Part shown: one piece after another, positions 26,409 through 36,085 of the stretch
Layout of the letters: each line of letters begins with the position of its first letter
Numbering within the stretch: the stretch's first letter is position 1
Assembly: GCA_021325235.1 (NCBI GenBank)
Contig: JAJPHN010000025.1
Span: 124,001-188,000, forward strand
Length of the DNA: 64,000 nt
DNA from: Terriglobia bacterium
Lineage (GTDB): Bacteria; Acidobacteriota; Terriglobia; Bryobacterales; Bryobacteraceae
Reading direction: 5' to 3'
The notes under the pieces: model-generated
Seen by the model: the letters and a program-made list of their open reading frames with translations, nothing else
The model's database searches: none
What the model was told of the DNA's origin: nothing
Program-made: the position numbers and the translations under genes

Positions 26409-27317
26409 TTAATGATCCACACGCGAAATACGACAGTAATGCTCGGGCTGGCCTGGAATGCCTAAGTTCAGATGAAAAAGCTGGCCGCCGACGTTTGTCT
26501 TCTGCGCGTAGCCGGGCGGCGCGAGTACGAGTGCATCTGGCGTGGCCGCGGTCGTGATGAATATATCCGTCATGTCGGGGCCGCCGAAAGCAAGTGATGA
26601 TGTCTGCTCCGCGGGAACGGCTATTCTGCGTTCGAGCTTCCCATCGGGATCATAGCGGCAGATACAGGCGCCGAACCATTGCGCTGACCAGACGAAGCCT
26701 TCGGCATCAACCGTTAAACCATCCGGGATGCCTTCGGTCGCGGGAACCTGAACAAAGACGCGGCGACGGCCGACTTGTCCTTGACCGGCGTCGTAATCGT
26801 ATGCGTAGATGACCCGGTCCACCGAATCGGTGAAGTACAGTGTGCGACCGTCCCCCGTGAAGCCGAGGCCGTTTGCTAAACCGAAGCCACTATCGAGAAC
26901 GCGAGCGCCACCGTCACGCTCAATCACGTATAGGTTCCCGCGCGGATAGTTGCTGGTGCCATCGAAAAAGGTTGAACCTGCCAGCAGTCGGCCTGCTGGG
27001 TCGGCAATCGCATCGTTTATCGCTAATGTCTTCCCTTCGTGAGAGGTCGCAATGGCGAGAGCTCCTTCGTTCTCCGTCCAAAGCCAGACACCCTTGGCGC
27101 CGGCGATCACGACTTGGCCATCTTCGGTCAGGGCAAGAGCGCTCGTGGGAACACCCGGCACCAGCATTTGGATCGCGCGAGACTGCCAATTGTAGATATG
27201 CAGCCGCTCCGTGATAATGTCGACCCAATACAAACAATTGCGGCGGGCGTCCCAGAGCGGCCCTTCGCCGCATTGGTCATGCGTCTCGGCGAGAATCGTA
27301 ATGTCACTCGGATTCAT
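26409..27317 (-). CDS. SMP-30/gluconolactonase-family lactonase
   Basis: 302 residues, no signal peptide. A six-bladed beta-propeller with the family's residues at the expected places: Glu18 (GEGPLWD), Asn101 (INDA), Asn149 (LANGL) and Asp199 (IPDG), matching the metal and substrate positions of regucalcin-type lactonases. It would hydrolyse an aldonolactone to the acid. The start ATG overlaps the stop of the transporter gene (ATGA); the open frame runs 105 codons further upstream only as a shadow of that gene. In operon 3 it sits with an SDR dehydrogenase and a dehydratase, completing an oxidative sugar route. Confidence 0.88.
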   Translation of the reverse strand: MNPSDITILAETHDQCGEGPLWDARRNCLYWVDIITERLHIYNWQSRAIQMLVPGVPTSALALTEDGQVVIAGAKGVWLWTENEGALAIATSHEGKTLAINDAIADPAGRLLAGSTFFDGTSNYPRGNLYVIERDGGARVLDSGFGLANGLGFTGDGRTLYFTDSVDRVIYAYDYDAGQGQVGRRRVFVQVPATEGIPDGLTVDAEGFVWSAQWFGACICRYDPDGKLERRIAVPAEQTSSLAFGGPDMTDIFITTAATPDALVLAPPGYAQKTNVGGQLFHLNLGIPGQPEHYCRISRVDH

Positions 27318-28264
27318 AAAGGAAGAGAAGCTTCGGGGTGTGAGATCTGCGGTTTTTCCAGGCTGGTAAGAACGGCTGTCGCGATGACGACGATTGCGCC
27401 ACCAACCAACTGCAGCGGCCGCAGCCGTTCGTGAACGGTGAGAACGGAAAATAGCAGCCCGAAGAATGGCAGCAGGTAAATCGATACCGAGATCTGTCCG
27501 ACATCGAGCCGGTTGAGAACCCACATCCAGAGGACCATGGCGATGCCCCACGAGAGAAAGCCCAGAACGGCAACTGCAATCCACACACGCACCGAATAGC
27601 CGGAAACGGAGTAGACCGGTTTTGCCTCCCAAATTGCGGAAATCAGAGCGCAGAAGAAGCCACCTGACACGTAACTCCAGACAAGCACCTCGATTTCACT
27701 GAATCGCTCGAGCAGCGACTTTCCGTAAGCGTTATAGAACGCGCTACCCGCTGCGCCGAGAAAGATTGCGAAATTGCCCGCGAGCAGGCTGCGGCTGAAC
27801 GAGGCGCCGCGAACATCGTTAATGGAAACAAGAACCGTTCCCGCCAGCCCCAGCCCTAACGTAAGGATACGTAAGCGAGTAATGCGCTCTCCCAGCAGAA
27901 GTGCGCCCATGACGGTCATCAGAAGAGGAATCGTCAGGGAGAGAATCGCTCCATTGGACGCGGAGGAATGCGCGATGCCCCAGGCTAACAGAACGGATGG
28001 GGGCACGATACCAAGCAGGCCCATCAAAACGAAGCCGATGATCGCCCTCCGGCCCCAGTGCGTGGTCGATCCCGGTTCGCGTCGCTTCTGCCGCAGCAGA
28101 AACGGAACGAGGAGGGCGCATGCAAAGACAAATGTCCAGAAGTTCAGGGCGCCTGCCTCCATCTGGTCGCCGGCGATTTTGTAGGCGGGGTACTGCGCAG
28201 CCCAGAGCACGTTGACGATGATCAGGAAAGTGAAATTGACCCAGCGCGACTTGCTCGTGTTCAT
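27314..28264 (-). CDS. EamA/DMT-superfamily inner-membrane transporter
   Basis: 316 residues with ten hydrophobic segments in two halves, each matching the EamA repeat (first half NVLWAAQYPAYKIAG and GALNFWTFVFACALLVPFLL; second half VAVLGFLSWGIAMVLWMWVLNRLDVGQISVSIYLLPFFGLLFS). Family members export or import small metabolites, including sugars and sugar acids in some cases. It overlaps both neighbours by ATGA (SDR stop/start upstream, lactonase downstream), so it belongs to operon 3. Whether it imports the pathway's substrate or exports a product cannot be read. Confidence 0.85.
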   Translation of the reverse strand: MNTSKSRWVNFTFLIIVNVLWAAQYPAYKIAGDQMEAGALNFWTFVFACALLVPFLLRQKRREPGSTTHWGRRAIIGFVLMGLLGIVPPSVLLAWGIAHSSASNGAILSLTIPLLMTVMGALLLGERITRLRILTLGLGLAGTVLVSINDVRGASFSRSLLAGNFAIFLGAAGSAFYNAYGKSLLERFSEIEVLVWSYVSGGFFCALISAIWEAKPVYSVSGYSVRVWIAVAVLGFLSWGIAMVLWMWVLNRLDVGQISVSIYLLPFFGLLFSVLTVHERLRPLQLVGGAIVVIATAVLTSLEKPQISHPEASLPL

Positions 28265-29022
28265 AACGCAAGGCCGGCCAGCAGTCCGCCGTCGACCACC
28301 AGTTGTGTTCCCGTAATGTACGACGCTTCGGGCGACGCCAGGAAATACACCGCGTGGGCGACGTCTTCGGGCAGTCCAAGCCGACGGAGCGGGATCTTCG
28401 CTGCAAGAGACGAGAGCACGCCTTGCGGGTCGGACTCGCGTGCGACGGCTGTCTCCATCATTCCCGTCTGAGTTGCTCCGGGGCAGACGGCATTCACACG
28501 GACGCCTTCGGGAGCATAATCGAGCGCTATTCCGCGCGTTAGTCCGAGCAGCCCGGATTTCGATGCTGCATATACGGAGATTTGCTTCTCGGTCGCAATG
28601 GCCTGAACGGAAGAGGTGAACACAATGGAGCCGCGCGAAGCTTTAAGATGCGGCAGAGCGTACTTTGCGCACAAGAACGCGCCACGCAGGTTGGTATCGA
28701 TGATGGCCGACCAATCCGAGAGGCTGTATTCCTCGGCCGATGCGTAACGCTCAATGCCGGCATTCGCGCAGAGTACGTCGATGCGCCCGAGGCGTTCCAT
28801 GGCGAATGCGACGAGCGCCTCGATTTCGTTCGGTTCGCGCATATCGGCATTACGAAAGGTAGTGCCAGGCAGTTGCGCGGCGAGAGCCTCGCCACGCTCT
28901 GAGTTGATATCGGCGATGATGACCCGATCGCCGGCCATGCAGAAGCGCGAGGCGATAGCGCGCCCGATTCCGTAAGCGCCACCCGTGACAATAACCACGC
29001 GCGCATCAGGCATGACCGCCAC
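28261..29022 (-). CDS. short-chain dehydrogenase/reductase, probable sugar dehydrogenase
   Basis: 253 residues of the classical SDR fold: TGGAYGIG nucleotide motif (13-20), NAG (about 88-90), Ser138, and Tyr151-x3-Lys155, with PG near 180 and a C-terminal DGG. Asp38 after the second strand (IIADINS) favours NAD over NADP. In company with an SMP-30 lactonase and an enolase-superfamily dehydratase it most likely oxidises a free sugar to its lactone, as galactose, fucose, rhamnose or arabinose dehydrogenases do. The start could also be the internal ATG at 29013. The stop is coupled to the transporter's start. Confidence 0.88.
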   Translation of the reverse strand: MAVMPDARVVIVTGGAYGIGRAIASRFCMAGDRVIIADINSERGEALAAQLPGTTFRNADMREPNEIEALVAFAMERLGRIDVLCANAGIERYASAEEYSLSDWSAIIDTNLRGAFLCAKYALPHLKASRGSIVFTSSVQAIATEKQISVYAASKSGLLGLTRGIALDYAPEGVRVNAVCPGATQTGMMETAVARESDPQGVLSSLAAKIPLRRLGLPEDVAHAVYFLASPEASYITGTQLVVDGGLLAGLAL

Positions 29023-29056
29023 CCTGGTAGACAGTTATCGAAACGAGCATATGTGT

Positions 29057-30298
29057 TCAGTGGCGGCCCAACGCGGGCTCGCGTTCGACAGGATGGCGCT
29101 TCCGGTCGCGATCACGCCATGCCTTTTCAGCAGCTTCTTTGAAACGCTCGAGAGCATCGCGATTAAGTGACACGCCCAAACCGGCTTTGCGCGGCAGGTC
29201 GAGAATGCCGTTCTCCATCTTGAGTTCGTCCTGAACCAATTCACGGCGCAGCGCAGATTCGCACAACTCAGCCGGCAAAAATTCGATGAAGGCACATTGC
29301 GCCGTCGCGGCCGACAGGTGAGCAGCAGCAGCGATCGATATGCCGGATTTCCAGAGGTGCGGCACAATAGTGAGTCCTCGCGCCGTTGCCAGATCGCACA
29401 CGCGCTTGGCTTCGCTCATGCCGCCAACGCGCCCTACATCGGGCTGAGCGACCTGCACCTTCCCGCGATCCATCAGGTCCAGGAATTCGAAGCGCGTTGC
29501 GAGCCACTCGCCCGCGGCAATCGGAATGGGCTGTTTGGTTGCAACTTCGGCATAACCGGCGAGATCATCCGAGGGCAGCGGCGTTTCGAGGAAGAAGAGA
29601 TTGAACTCCTGCCACGGACGAATTGCCTTGAGACACGTTTCAGCATTCGGGAACGCGTACTGCACATCTACCATGAGCACAAAGTCCTCACCAATCGTAC
29701 GTCGCACTTCCGCGATCAGCTCCGTCATCTCTTCGTAGCTGGCATCGAGCGAGCGGTGGCGATACGGGCCTGAAGGTGTCACTTCGATTTTCGCTGCCTT
29801 GAATCCGAGCGATTGCGCACGCCGCGCCCAGTCGATCAGAGACTCACGATAGGCATTGAAATTGTCGACCTCGGGTTGGAGCGAAGCATAGGGTGTGATG
29901 AAAGGCTTGGCCGCACCGCCCAGAAACTCGTAGCAGGGCTTGTCCGCAGCTTTGGCGCGGAGATCGTGCAGCGCCATATCCAATGCGCCGAGCGCGTGGA
30001 TAACTGCACCGCGCCGTCCGTTCATGGCTGATCCCGTATAGAGCTTCTGCCAAAGCGATTCCACCGCAAGCGGGTCCTCGCCGAGCAACATGTCTTCCAG
30101 GCTAAGGCCCATCGTATGCGTTCCGGGCGCTTCGATGCAGGCGCGTGCGATCCACGGATTGACATCCGATTCTCCAATACCGGTGAGACCCTCATCGGTA
30201 TGGATTTCCACGACGATATCGTCCTGGGACGAACTGGTAGCCCCGGCATCGTAGCCGGGATCGAGCAGGACGTGACAATCGATGCGTGTAATTTTCAT
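29057..30298 (-). CDS. enolase-superfamily sugar-acid dehydratase (cytoplasmic)
   Basis: 413 residues, without a signal peptide. The full catalytic set is visible: Lys170 (KAAKIE), metal ligands Asp211 (VDVQ), Glu238 (LETP), Glu264 (AAGEW), and dyad Asp287 (AQPDVGRVGG) with His314 (VPHLW). This pattern places it with mandelate racemase-subgroup dehydratases for aldonic acids such as rhamnonate, fuconate or galactonate. The ATG at 30298 is used; a TTG 3 codons upstream, directly after the GH42 stop, is an alternative. It shares operon 3 with dehydrogenase and lactonase genes, so it probably yields a 2-keto-3-deoxy acid. Confidence 0.88.
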   Translation of the reverse strand: MKITRIDCHVLLDPGYDAGATSSSQDDIVVEIHTDEGLTGIGESDVNPWIARACIEAPGTHTMGLSLEDMLLGEDPLAVESLWQKLYTGSAMNGRRGAVIHALGALDMALHDLRAKAADKPCYEFLGGAAKPFITPYASLQPEVDNFNAYRESLIDWARRAQSLGFKAAKIEVTPSGPYRHRSLDASYEEMTELIAEVRRTIGEDFVLMVDVQYAFPNAETCLKAIRPWQEFNLFFLETPLPSDDLAGYAEVATKQPIPIAAGEWLATRFEFLDLMDRGKVQVAQPDVGRVGGMSEAKRVCDLATARGLTIVPHLWKSGISIAAAAHLSAATAQCAFIEFLPAELCESALRRELVQDELKMENGILDLPRKAGLGVSLNRDALERFKEAAEKAWRDRDRKRHPVEREPALGRH

Positions 30299-30307
30299 GA
30301 GGAGCAA

Positions 30308-32557
30308 TTAAGAGAGCAGAAGGCAGGCGATGTCGAGCGGGCCAACGGTGAGTTTCACGGCTCCGCTCTCGACGACCAGATCGGAGCCGAGCAGGTCGGC
30401 TGCTTTCTGGAACTGTCCGAGTGCGACACGCTGTTCGACGGTCTCGCGCGTTGGGTTGAAAAAGAACCAGGCGGCGCGATTTCCGTAGGTGCGCCGGCGC
30501 CGGATCAGCGGAGCCTCACACTCGGGCATCACACCAGCATTCTTCAGAATGGCGGCGAGGAACTTCTGATTGTGCAATGAGCCGTCGAGGACAGACTGCC
30601 CGAAGAGCGTGCCGAGCAGAATCGCCTCACCCTTTCCGAAGCGATTCTGGACTCCGATAGTCTCCGAGCCAAGTTGCAGAAGAGGAGTGCCCGTGGTGGG
30701 TGTGAGGTATTGCAGGTAGAGATGCGGTTCGATTTCGGACCCGGAATACGATCCCGTCGCGCTCAGCCGCAGTGCCTTCGCATTTTCCGGTTTGAAGGAA
30801 CTCTGCGAGGGGTGTCCTGGGCGATCTTCGATGGTGAGAATTTGCTTGTGGCTCGCGCCGAAGAGCTCCACCATTTCGCGCGGCATTTCTCCAGGGACTC
30901 CAAATCCGTACTGTGAGAAACGACCCGGGAATGGCCCCGAAATAAGTGTCCCACCATTGTTCACGTAGTCCCTCACTTGTTTCATTAGCGCCGTGCTCAT
31001 CGAAATCGGCAATGGCAGAATGAGCGATCCGTATTGCGCGCCCCGCTCCCGGAGATCTGTCGAATCGAGCAAATCAACCGCGATCCCCGATTGGAAGAGA
31101 GCGCGATGAACGCCGCGCATTTGCGCCACGAACGCGCCACTAATCAGGTCGCCGGACGAGCGAACAAAATTCCACAAGCCTTCATCGAGCAGGATGGCCA
31201 CTTTGGCCGGAGGACATGCGCCGCGGCCAAAGAGTTCGGGGTCTTTGCTCGAGAGCGCCTTCCCGATACGGCCAGCTTCTTCCGCGCGAGCAGTGCGGTC
31301 GCCCTCGAGCTCGAGCAGTCCAAAGCCGTACGCCTCGTCCCAGAAGATTTCACTCCGATGATTCCAGAAACAGATCCCGCGCACCCCGCCGGCCAGTGCA
31401 CCGAGTACCCAGCGACGGATATCGCCCGGATCCGGCACGCGTCCAGGCGTGATGCCGCCCGAAGCGCGGCCACCCTGCAACTCGGCCGTCCAGAACTCGC
31501 CATTGACACTCGCGCCGCGGATGTAGTCCCACTTCAGCGCATTGTCGAGCATTTGCAGATATGGTGCGGGAGAATCTTTTAGTCGCTGCTCGCTGGTCAC
31601 GCCTGGGTCTTGAAATTCGCCCCAGCCCGGATAGCACGAACATCCATAAATGTCGAGACCCGCGCGCGACATGCGCCAATCCTCGGAGCTGCCGTAGCGC
31701 GGCCCCGGCGCATGTGCCAGAATTTTTCGCCGGTGCGGATCGCTGCGCCGGAACGCGTCCGATTTCCAGCGCACGGCATCGCCGAGATAGACATTTTCCA
31801 TGAAGTAGCGCCAGTCGATCGCCGGAGGCACTTTGTAGAAGACACGCGGCGGATCCACTTCTTCCCAGGTCGCGTAGGCGCTGCGCCATGTGCCGTTGAG
31901 ATTATCAAGGCTGGTGAACTTGCTCTGTAGCCATTGGCGGAATGCGTTCAGCGTGTTGGGGCAGTAACAGACGCGGCCCACATTTTCATCAAAGCCAAAC
32001 CCGATTTCCTGCCAGACGTTCCAGACGAGAATGTTGTCATAGCGCCCAACCTCCCGACCAACTGTCTCAATGAAGCGGATGGCAGCCGCTCGCGCACCCG
32101 GGTGGTTCCAGCACGGACCCGGCTTCCCGTCGTTCGGCAGCAGATATTCCGTCGGATCGATAACGGCCTGATTGTTCTCATAGCGCATCGTGCAATCCGG
32201 GTATTTCTGCCACAGCCAGGCTGGTGCCTGCTCCATCGTGACGCCGAAATAAACGAGCAACCCGTTTTGCTTGGCGTCGGAGACGACCCGGCTCACGCGG
32301 CCCAGATCGATTTCACCCTCTTTACGCTCATCCGCGCTCCAGGACTCCTGGATTTTGACCATGGAGAAGCCCAGACGTTTAAGGATCGGGAAGTCGGCGT
32401 GCAATTGTTCGAGCGGCAGAGACGGCTCACGATACACGTGCGTGCCATAGGGGAAAGGCGCACCGGAACTCCCGTCTGTTTGCGGAGTCGCGCCGTAGCT
32501 AAATGCACTGCCAGCCAGAAAACCGGCTCCAAGTGCGTTAAAGTCTCGTCTTGTCAA
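30308..32557 (-). CDS. Tat-exported GH42-like beta-galactosidase
   Basis: 749 residues. A Tat signal (TRRDFNALGAGFLAGSAF) precedes a clan GH-A barrel typical of GH42 (YREPSLPLEQLHADFPILKRLGF, WSADERKEGEIDLGR). The acid/base candidate is Glu184 in WNVWQEIGF, and the nucleophile candidate is Glu359 in NGEFWTAELQGG. A trimerisation-like Rossmann domain (about 440-640) and a small C-terminal beta domain follow. The Asn normally before the acid/base Glu is Gln here, which is unusual for the clan and may mean altered activity. It precedes the dehydratase gene in operon 3. Release of galactose or a similar sugar for the downstream oxidative enzymes is inferred. Confidence 0.83.
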   Translation of the reverse strand: MTRRDFNALGAGFLAGSAFSYGATPQTDGSSGAPFPYGTHVYREPSLPLEQLHADFPILKRLGFSMVKIQESWSADERKEGEIDLGRVSRVVSDAKQNGLLVYFGVTMEQAPAWLWQKYPDCTMRYENNQAVIDPTEYLLPNDGKPGPCWNHPGARAAAIRFIETVGREVGRYDNILVWNVWQEIGFGFDENVGRVCYCPNTLNAFRQWLQSKFTSLDNLNGTWRSAYATWEEVDPPRVFYKVPPAIDWRYFMENVYLGDAVRWKSDAFRRSDPHRRKILAHAPGPRYGSSEDWRMSRAGLDIYGCSCYPGWGEFQDPGVTSEQRLKDSPAPYLQMLDNALKWDYIRGASVNGEFWTAELQGGRASGGITPGRVPDPGDIRRWVLGALAGGVRGICFWNHRSEIFWDEAYGFGLLELEGDRTARAEEAGRIGKALSSKDPELFGRGACPPAKVAILLDEGLWNFVRSSGDLISGAFVAQMRGVHRALFQSGIAVDLLDSTDLRERGAQYGSLILPLPISMSTALMKQVRDYVNNGGTLISGPFPGRFSQYGFGVPGEMPREMVELFGASHKQILTIEDRPGHPSQSSFKPENAKALRLSATGSYSGSEIEPHLYLQYLTPTTGTPLLQLGSETIGVQNRFGKGEAILLGTLFGQSVLDGSLHNQKFLAAILKNAGVMPECEAPLIRRRRTYGNRAAWFFFNPTRETVEQRVALGQFQKAADLLGSDLVVESGAVKLTVGPLDIACLLLS

Positions 32558-32594
32558 GGTTCACCTTTGCTGCAGAGCGGATAGTGCGATCCGA

Positions 32595-35500
32595 TCAGAA
32601 AGAGATCTTCAAAGCAAGCTGCCCGATACGGCCTGGTCTCGCCGATGTGATCATCCCAAACACGGACGAGCCTGCCGTGATGTTTCCGCTCGGATTATTA
32701 AACTGCGCGTGGTTGAAGAGATTGAACCACTCGGCGCGGAATTCCGCATTCACTTGCTCGGTTACGCGGAATTGCTTGAGCAGCGACATATCGTAATTGC
32801 TCAAACCCGGTCCATGAAAAAAAGCGCGGTTAGCGGTACCTTCCTTTCCAATGGCCGAGGGTGCGAAGAGTGCGGTATTGAAGTAAGGAACGCCCGTGCT
32901 TATATTCGCCTTGCGCGGATTCTGGAAATTGAGGCTGCCGCCCAGGAAATCCGGGGTATCGGTTCCGCCGCCGTTTCCGAGCAGCGAGTGATCGTCGGTC
33001 TCATACATGGTAATTGGGAACCCGGTCGCAAAGTGAGTGATTCCGACCACCTGCCAACCGGCGGTCAGCAGGCGCAAACGATTGCCAGCCAGTTTGTCGA
33101 ACGGAAACTCGTAGCTGTAACTGACCACGAAGTTATGTGTGGAGTCGAAGGTCGATAGCCCTCGGCTCAGGCGCAGGTTCAGCGGGTTCGGCCATTTATC
33201 CTGCAGATTCGATGAGTTATCGAGCGACTTGCTGAACGTGTAGCCAACTACAATTGAGCTGCGTTGCGTCCGGTGCTGATAGCTCAACTGGAAAGAGTTA
33301 TAAGCCGAGTTGGCAACTGTGGCAAAGTAATTGTTTTCGTCAAAGGGTGCGCCGTACGGTTGCCTCGTCGTATTCACCACCGTGCCGTTGGCGCGGGTGA
33401 AGACGCTGTTTTCCAGAAATGGACCGCAGGTCGGACTGCCTGGCGCAACGTCCTGCGGTTGACTCAAGCTAAGGCAGAGTTGCGGATTACCGGGATTGTT
33501 GGATAACTGCGTCAGTAAGTGATGCGCCTGGTTCCCGACATAACCGATGCTTACCAGGTCGGTGGATCCGATGCGGCGCTGGACGGTGAAGTTATAGTCT
33601 TCCGCGTACGGAACCTTTTGGTCGATTGGAACCACGGGATAACCATTCAAAGGAAGCGCGAGGGACCAGTTAAAGTTATTCGGGTCGAACGGAAACGGCT
33701 GATGCTGTCCTCCATCGGAGCGATTCGTGTAAGGTGATGCGAAGACCACCGGTAATGGCGCCGGATAGTAGATGTCGAAGGGGGCGAGCCCGGTTTCATC
33801 AAGTTCCAATGCCCCCTCCAGATTGTTGTAGAAAAGGCCCCAGCCCGCGCGAATGCTCAGTTGATCAGGACCGCCCAGAATTTTGCCCACCAGGCCGCTG
33901 AAGCCGGGCGAGTAAGCAATTCCAAAGCGTGGGGCGAAGTTTGTGTAGCGAGTTGGTGCGATCGTGTTGGGAATCTTTCCATATCCTGGGACCTCATCGC
34001 CCGGGAAGACGTATCCGCGTGGCGCACCCGGATGAACCGTTGAGTGGACCCCCAGCACAAACGTACTCGCCTGGTTGTATTTTTCATACCAGGGCTGAAT
34101 TACATCCCAGCGCAGGCCGTAATTGACGACCAGATGCGGGTTGACACGCCAACTATCCTGTCCGAACACCCCCACGTAGTTGCGGCGGTGATCGACGTTG
34201 AAGCCGCCCTCCTGCGTGAATGAGGTTGGAGCACCGATAAGGAAGTCCGCGAAATCGACGCCTGTCTCGGTACCGTTGAATCCGAAGAATCCGTTGCCGC
34301 CTACGAGCGGCATGGGTTCGTACATGTCATTGAACACATACTGCATGCCCACTTTTACGGTGTGGGAACCGATCACTTTGGAGAAGTTGTCCGCCAGCGA
34401 AGGTGTATTGATGTAGCGGTTGTAGTTCACCCCGGTCATTCCGATACTGAAGCTGTTGAACCCAATGCTCGGCACACCCTGGAACGAGCCCGCGGCGTTC
34501 ACGATTCCTCCCGGCTGGTCCTGATTGAAACCGAGACTGGCCAGAGTGCCAAAACCGTTCAGCGGGAGGTTGTTGTGATAGACGTGTCGATTGTAATTCA
34601 GGTGCAGCTCGTTCAACGTCGCCGCACCGAACGTTTTCGTATTACTGATCGTGTAGAGCTGCGAACGGCCGCCGTCAAGCGTCGGGAAACCGGGCGTATT
34701 GTTGGTGCCGAACGGCTTGTTAACGCTGCTGTTATCGATGAAGAAATAACCGGATGTGGTGCCGAACCGCTGAGAATTGAAGTCGAGACGTGAGCTTCCG
34801 AGATCGTCGGTCGTGTGGTAGGTATTCGCACTCGTAGCGAAAAGCGACGTTCCCACGTTCGGCTGCGGCACATACTGGATCAGGTTCCGGGCAGGGGCGG
34901 AAAATGCCGACTGAGGGATGATTGCGTTGGGAAACACGCACACGGTTGAACTGGTGCAGCCCGCAGTATAGTACGGCTCTCCATTGCTGACTGGATAACC
35001 GAGTTCCTTGCTCAGTAACTGTGCCCAATAGCTGCCGCCAACCGTGCCTGTAAGTTGCGCGCCTACGCCCGAGAAGTTACCGCTGCGTTCTGCCAGAGTG
35101 GGCACCGATACGAATCCCGTGCCCTGTCCAATGTTATTTCGCGTGCCCTGATAATCGACAAAGAAGAAGATGCGATTTCGCACAACCGGGCCGCCAAGCG
35201 TTCCTCCAAACTGATTCTGCTGGAATGCCGCTACGCTCGGGTCAAAGAAGCTGCGCGCATCGAAATCGGTATTGCGCAAGAACTCGAATGCGTTACCGTG
35301 GATATCATTCGTGCCGGACTTGGTAACCACGGTTACTATACCTCCGCTGTAATTCCCGTATTCGGCGTCGAAGTTCGAAGTAAGCACACGAAACTCCGCT
35401 ATTGAATCAAGATTCGGAACGATGGTGGTGCCGTTATTCAACGGGTTGTTCACCGCGCTGCCATTGATCAGAAAGCCGTTGGAGCCCTCGCGCTGTCCGT

Positions 35501-36050
35501 TGATCGAGATGTTGCCTTGTTCGGTGCTGCCAAAATTGTTCCCATACGAGACGGATTGCTGCGGTACCACTCCGGCCTGTAACCCGAGCAGATCGGTAAA
35601 TTGCCGGCCGTTAAGCGGCATGGCTTCGATGTGACTACCCGTGATGACGTCGCCAAGCTGAGTGCTTTCGGTCTCCACGTGCACAGCCGAAGTGGAGACC
35701 TCCACGGCCTCGTTCACCTGTCCGACTTGCAGGTTGACATCGATCCGGAGTTGATCGCTTGCGTTCAGAACGATAGCATGCTGCTCGAATTTGGAAAAGC
35801 CCGGCGCTGTTACCTCCAAATCGTAAGTACCGACAGGAAGCGACAGAAATGAGTACACGCCCTGTTCGTTAGCGCTGGTCGATTGAGTCACGCCGGTTGC
35901 GTGATTGGAGATCGTGGCCTGCGCTTTCGGCACAATGGCGCCCGAGCTGTCGCTGATCTGGCCTGAAATCGCGCCGTTCTGCTGTGCAAAAGCGGCCGCG
36001 GGAGCCAAGACCAGAAGGAGACACAGGCGCTTAACGAAGTAGTTCGTCAT
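32595..36050 (-). CDS. Oar-like TonB-dependent outer-membrane receptor, operon 3
   Basis: 1151 residues: signal peptide (MTNYFVKRLCLLLVLAPAAA), carboxypeptidase-regulatory-like domain (ISGQISDSSGAIVPKAQA), plug with AMPLNGRQFTDLLGLQAGV and NISINGQREGSNGFLINGS, a long barrel, and terminal Phe (LALKISF). GAGGTGG lies 5 bases before the ATG. It heads operon 3 and is divergent from a TPR gene. The promoter between them has a palindrome at 36086-36095. The plug sequence NISINGQREGSNGF differs from those of the other two receptors, suggesting a different ligand; the GH42 enzyme next to it points to a galactose-containing glycan. Confidence 0.9.
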   Translation of the reverse strand: MTNYFVKRLCLLLVLAPAAAFAQQNGAISGQISDSSGAIVPKAQATISNHATGVTQSTSANEQGVYSFLSLPVGTYDLEVTAPGFSKFEQHAIVLNASDQLRIDVNLQVGQVNEAVEVSTSAVHVETESTQLGDVITGSHIEAMPLNGRQFTDLLGLQAGVVPQQSVSYGNNFGSTEQGNISINGQREGSNGFLINGSAVNNPLNNGTTIVPNLDSIAEFRVLTSNFDAEYGNYSGGIVTVVTKSGTNDIHGNAFEFLRNTDFDARSFFDPSVAAFQQNQFGGTLGGPVVRNRIFFFVDYQGTRNNIGQGTGFVSVPTLAERSGNFSGVGAQLTGTVGGSYWAQLLSKELGYPVSNGEPYYTAGCTSSTVCVFPNAIIPQSAFSAPARNLIQYVPQPNVGTSLFATSANTYHTTDDLGSSRLDFNSQRFGTTSGYFFIDNSSVNKPFGTNNTPGFPTLDGGRSQLYTISNTKTFGAATLNELHLNYNRHVYHNNLPLNGFGTLASLGFNQDQPGGIVNAAGSFQGVPSIGFNSFSIGMTGVNYNRYINTPSLADNFSKVIGSHTVKVGMQYVFNDMYEPMPLVGGNGFFGFNGTETGVDFADFLIGAPTSFTQEGGFNVDHRRNYVGVFGQDSWRVNPHLVVNYGLRWDVIQPWYEKYNQASTFVLGVHSTVHPGAPRGYVFPGDEVPGYGKIPNTIAPTRYTNFAPRFGIAYSPGFSGLVGKILGGPDQLSIRAGWGLFYNNLEGALELDETGLAPFDIYYPAPLPVVFASPYTNRSDGGQHQPFPFDPNNFNWSLALPLNGYPVVPIDQKVPYAEDYNFTVQRRIGSTDLVSIGYVGNQAHHLLTQLSNNPGNPQLCLSLSQPQDVAPGSPTCGPFLENSVFTRANGTVVNTTRQPYGAPFDENNYFATVANSAYNSFQLSYQHRTQRSSIVVGYTFSKSLDNSSNLQDKWPNPLNLRLSRGLSTFDSTHNFVVSYSYEFPFDKLAGNRLRLLTAGWQVVGITHFATGFPITMYETDDHSLLGNGGGTDTPDFLGGSLNFQNPRKANISTGVPYFNTALFAPSAIGKEGTANRAFFHGPGLSNYDMSLLKQFRVTEQVNAEFRAEWFNLFNHAQFNNPSGNITAGSSVFGMITSARPGRIGQLALKISF

Positions 36051-36085
36051 GGATCCACCTCACAAGAACGGTCACAGATGCTATA

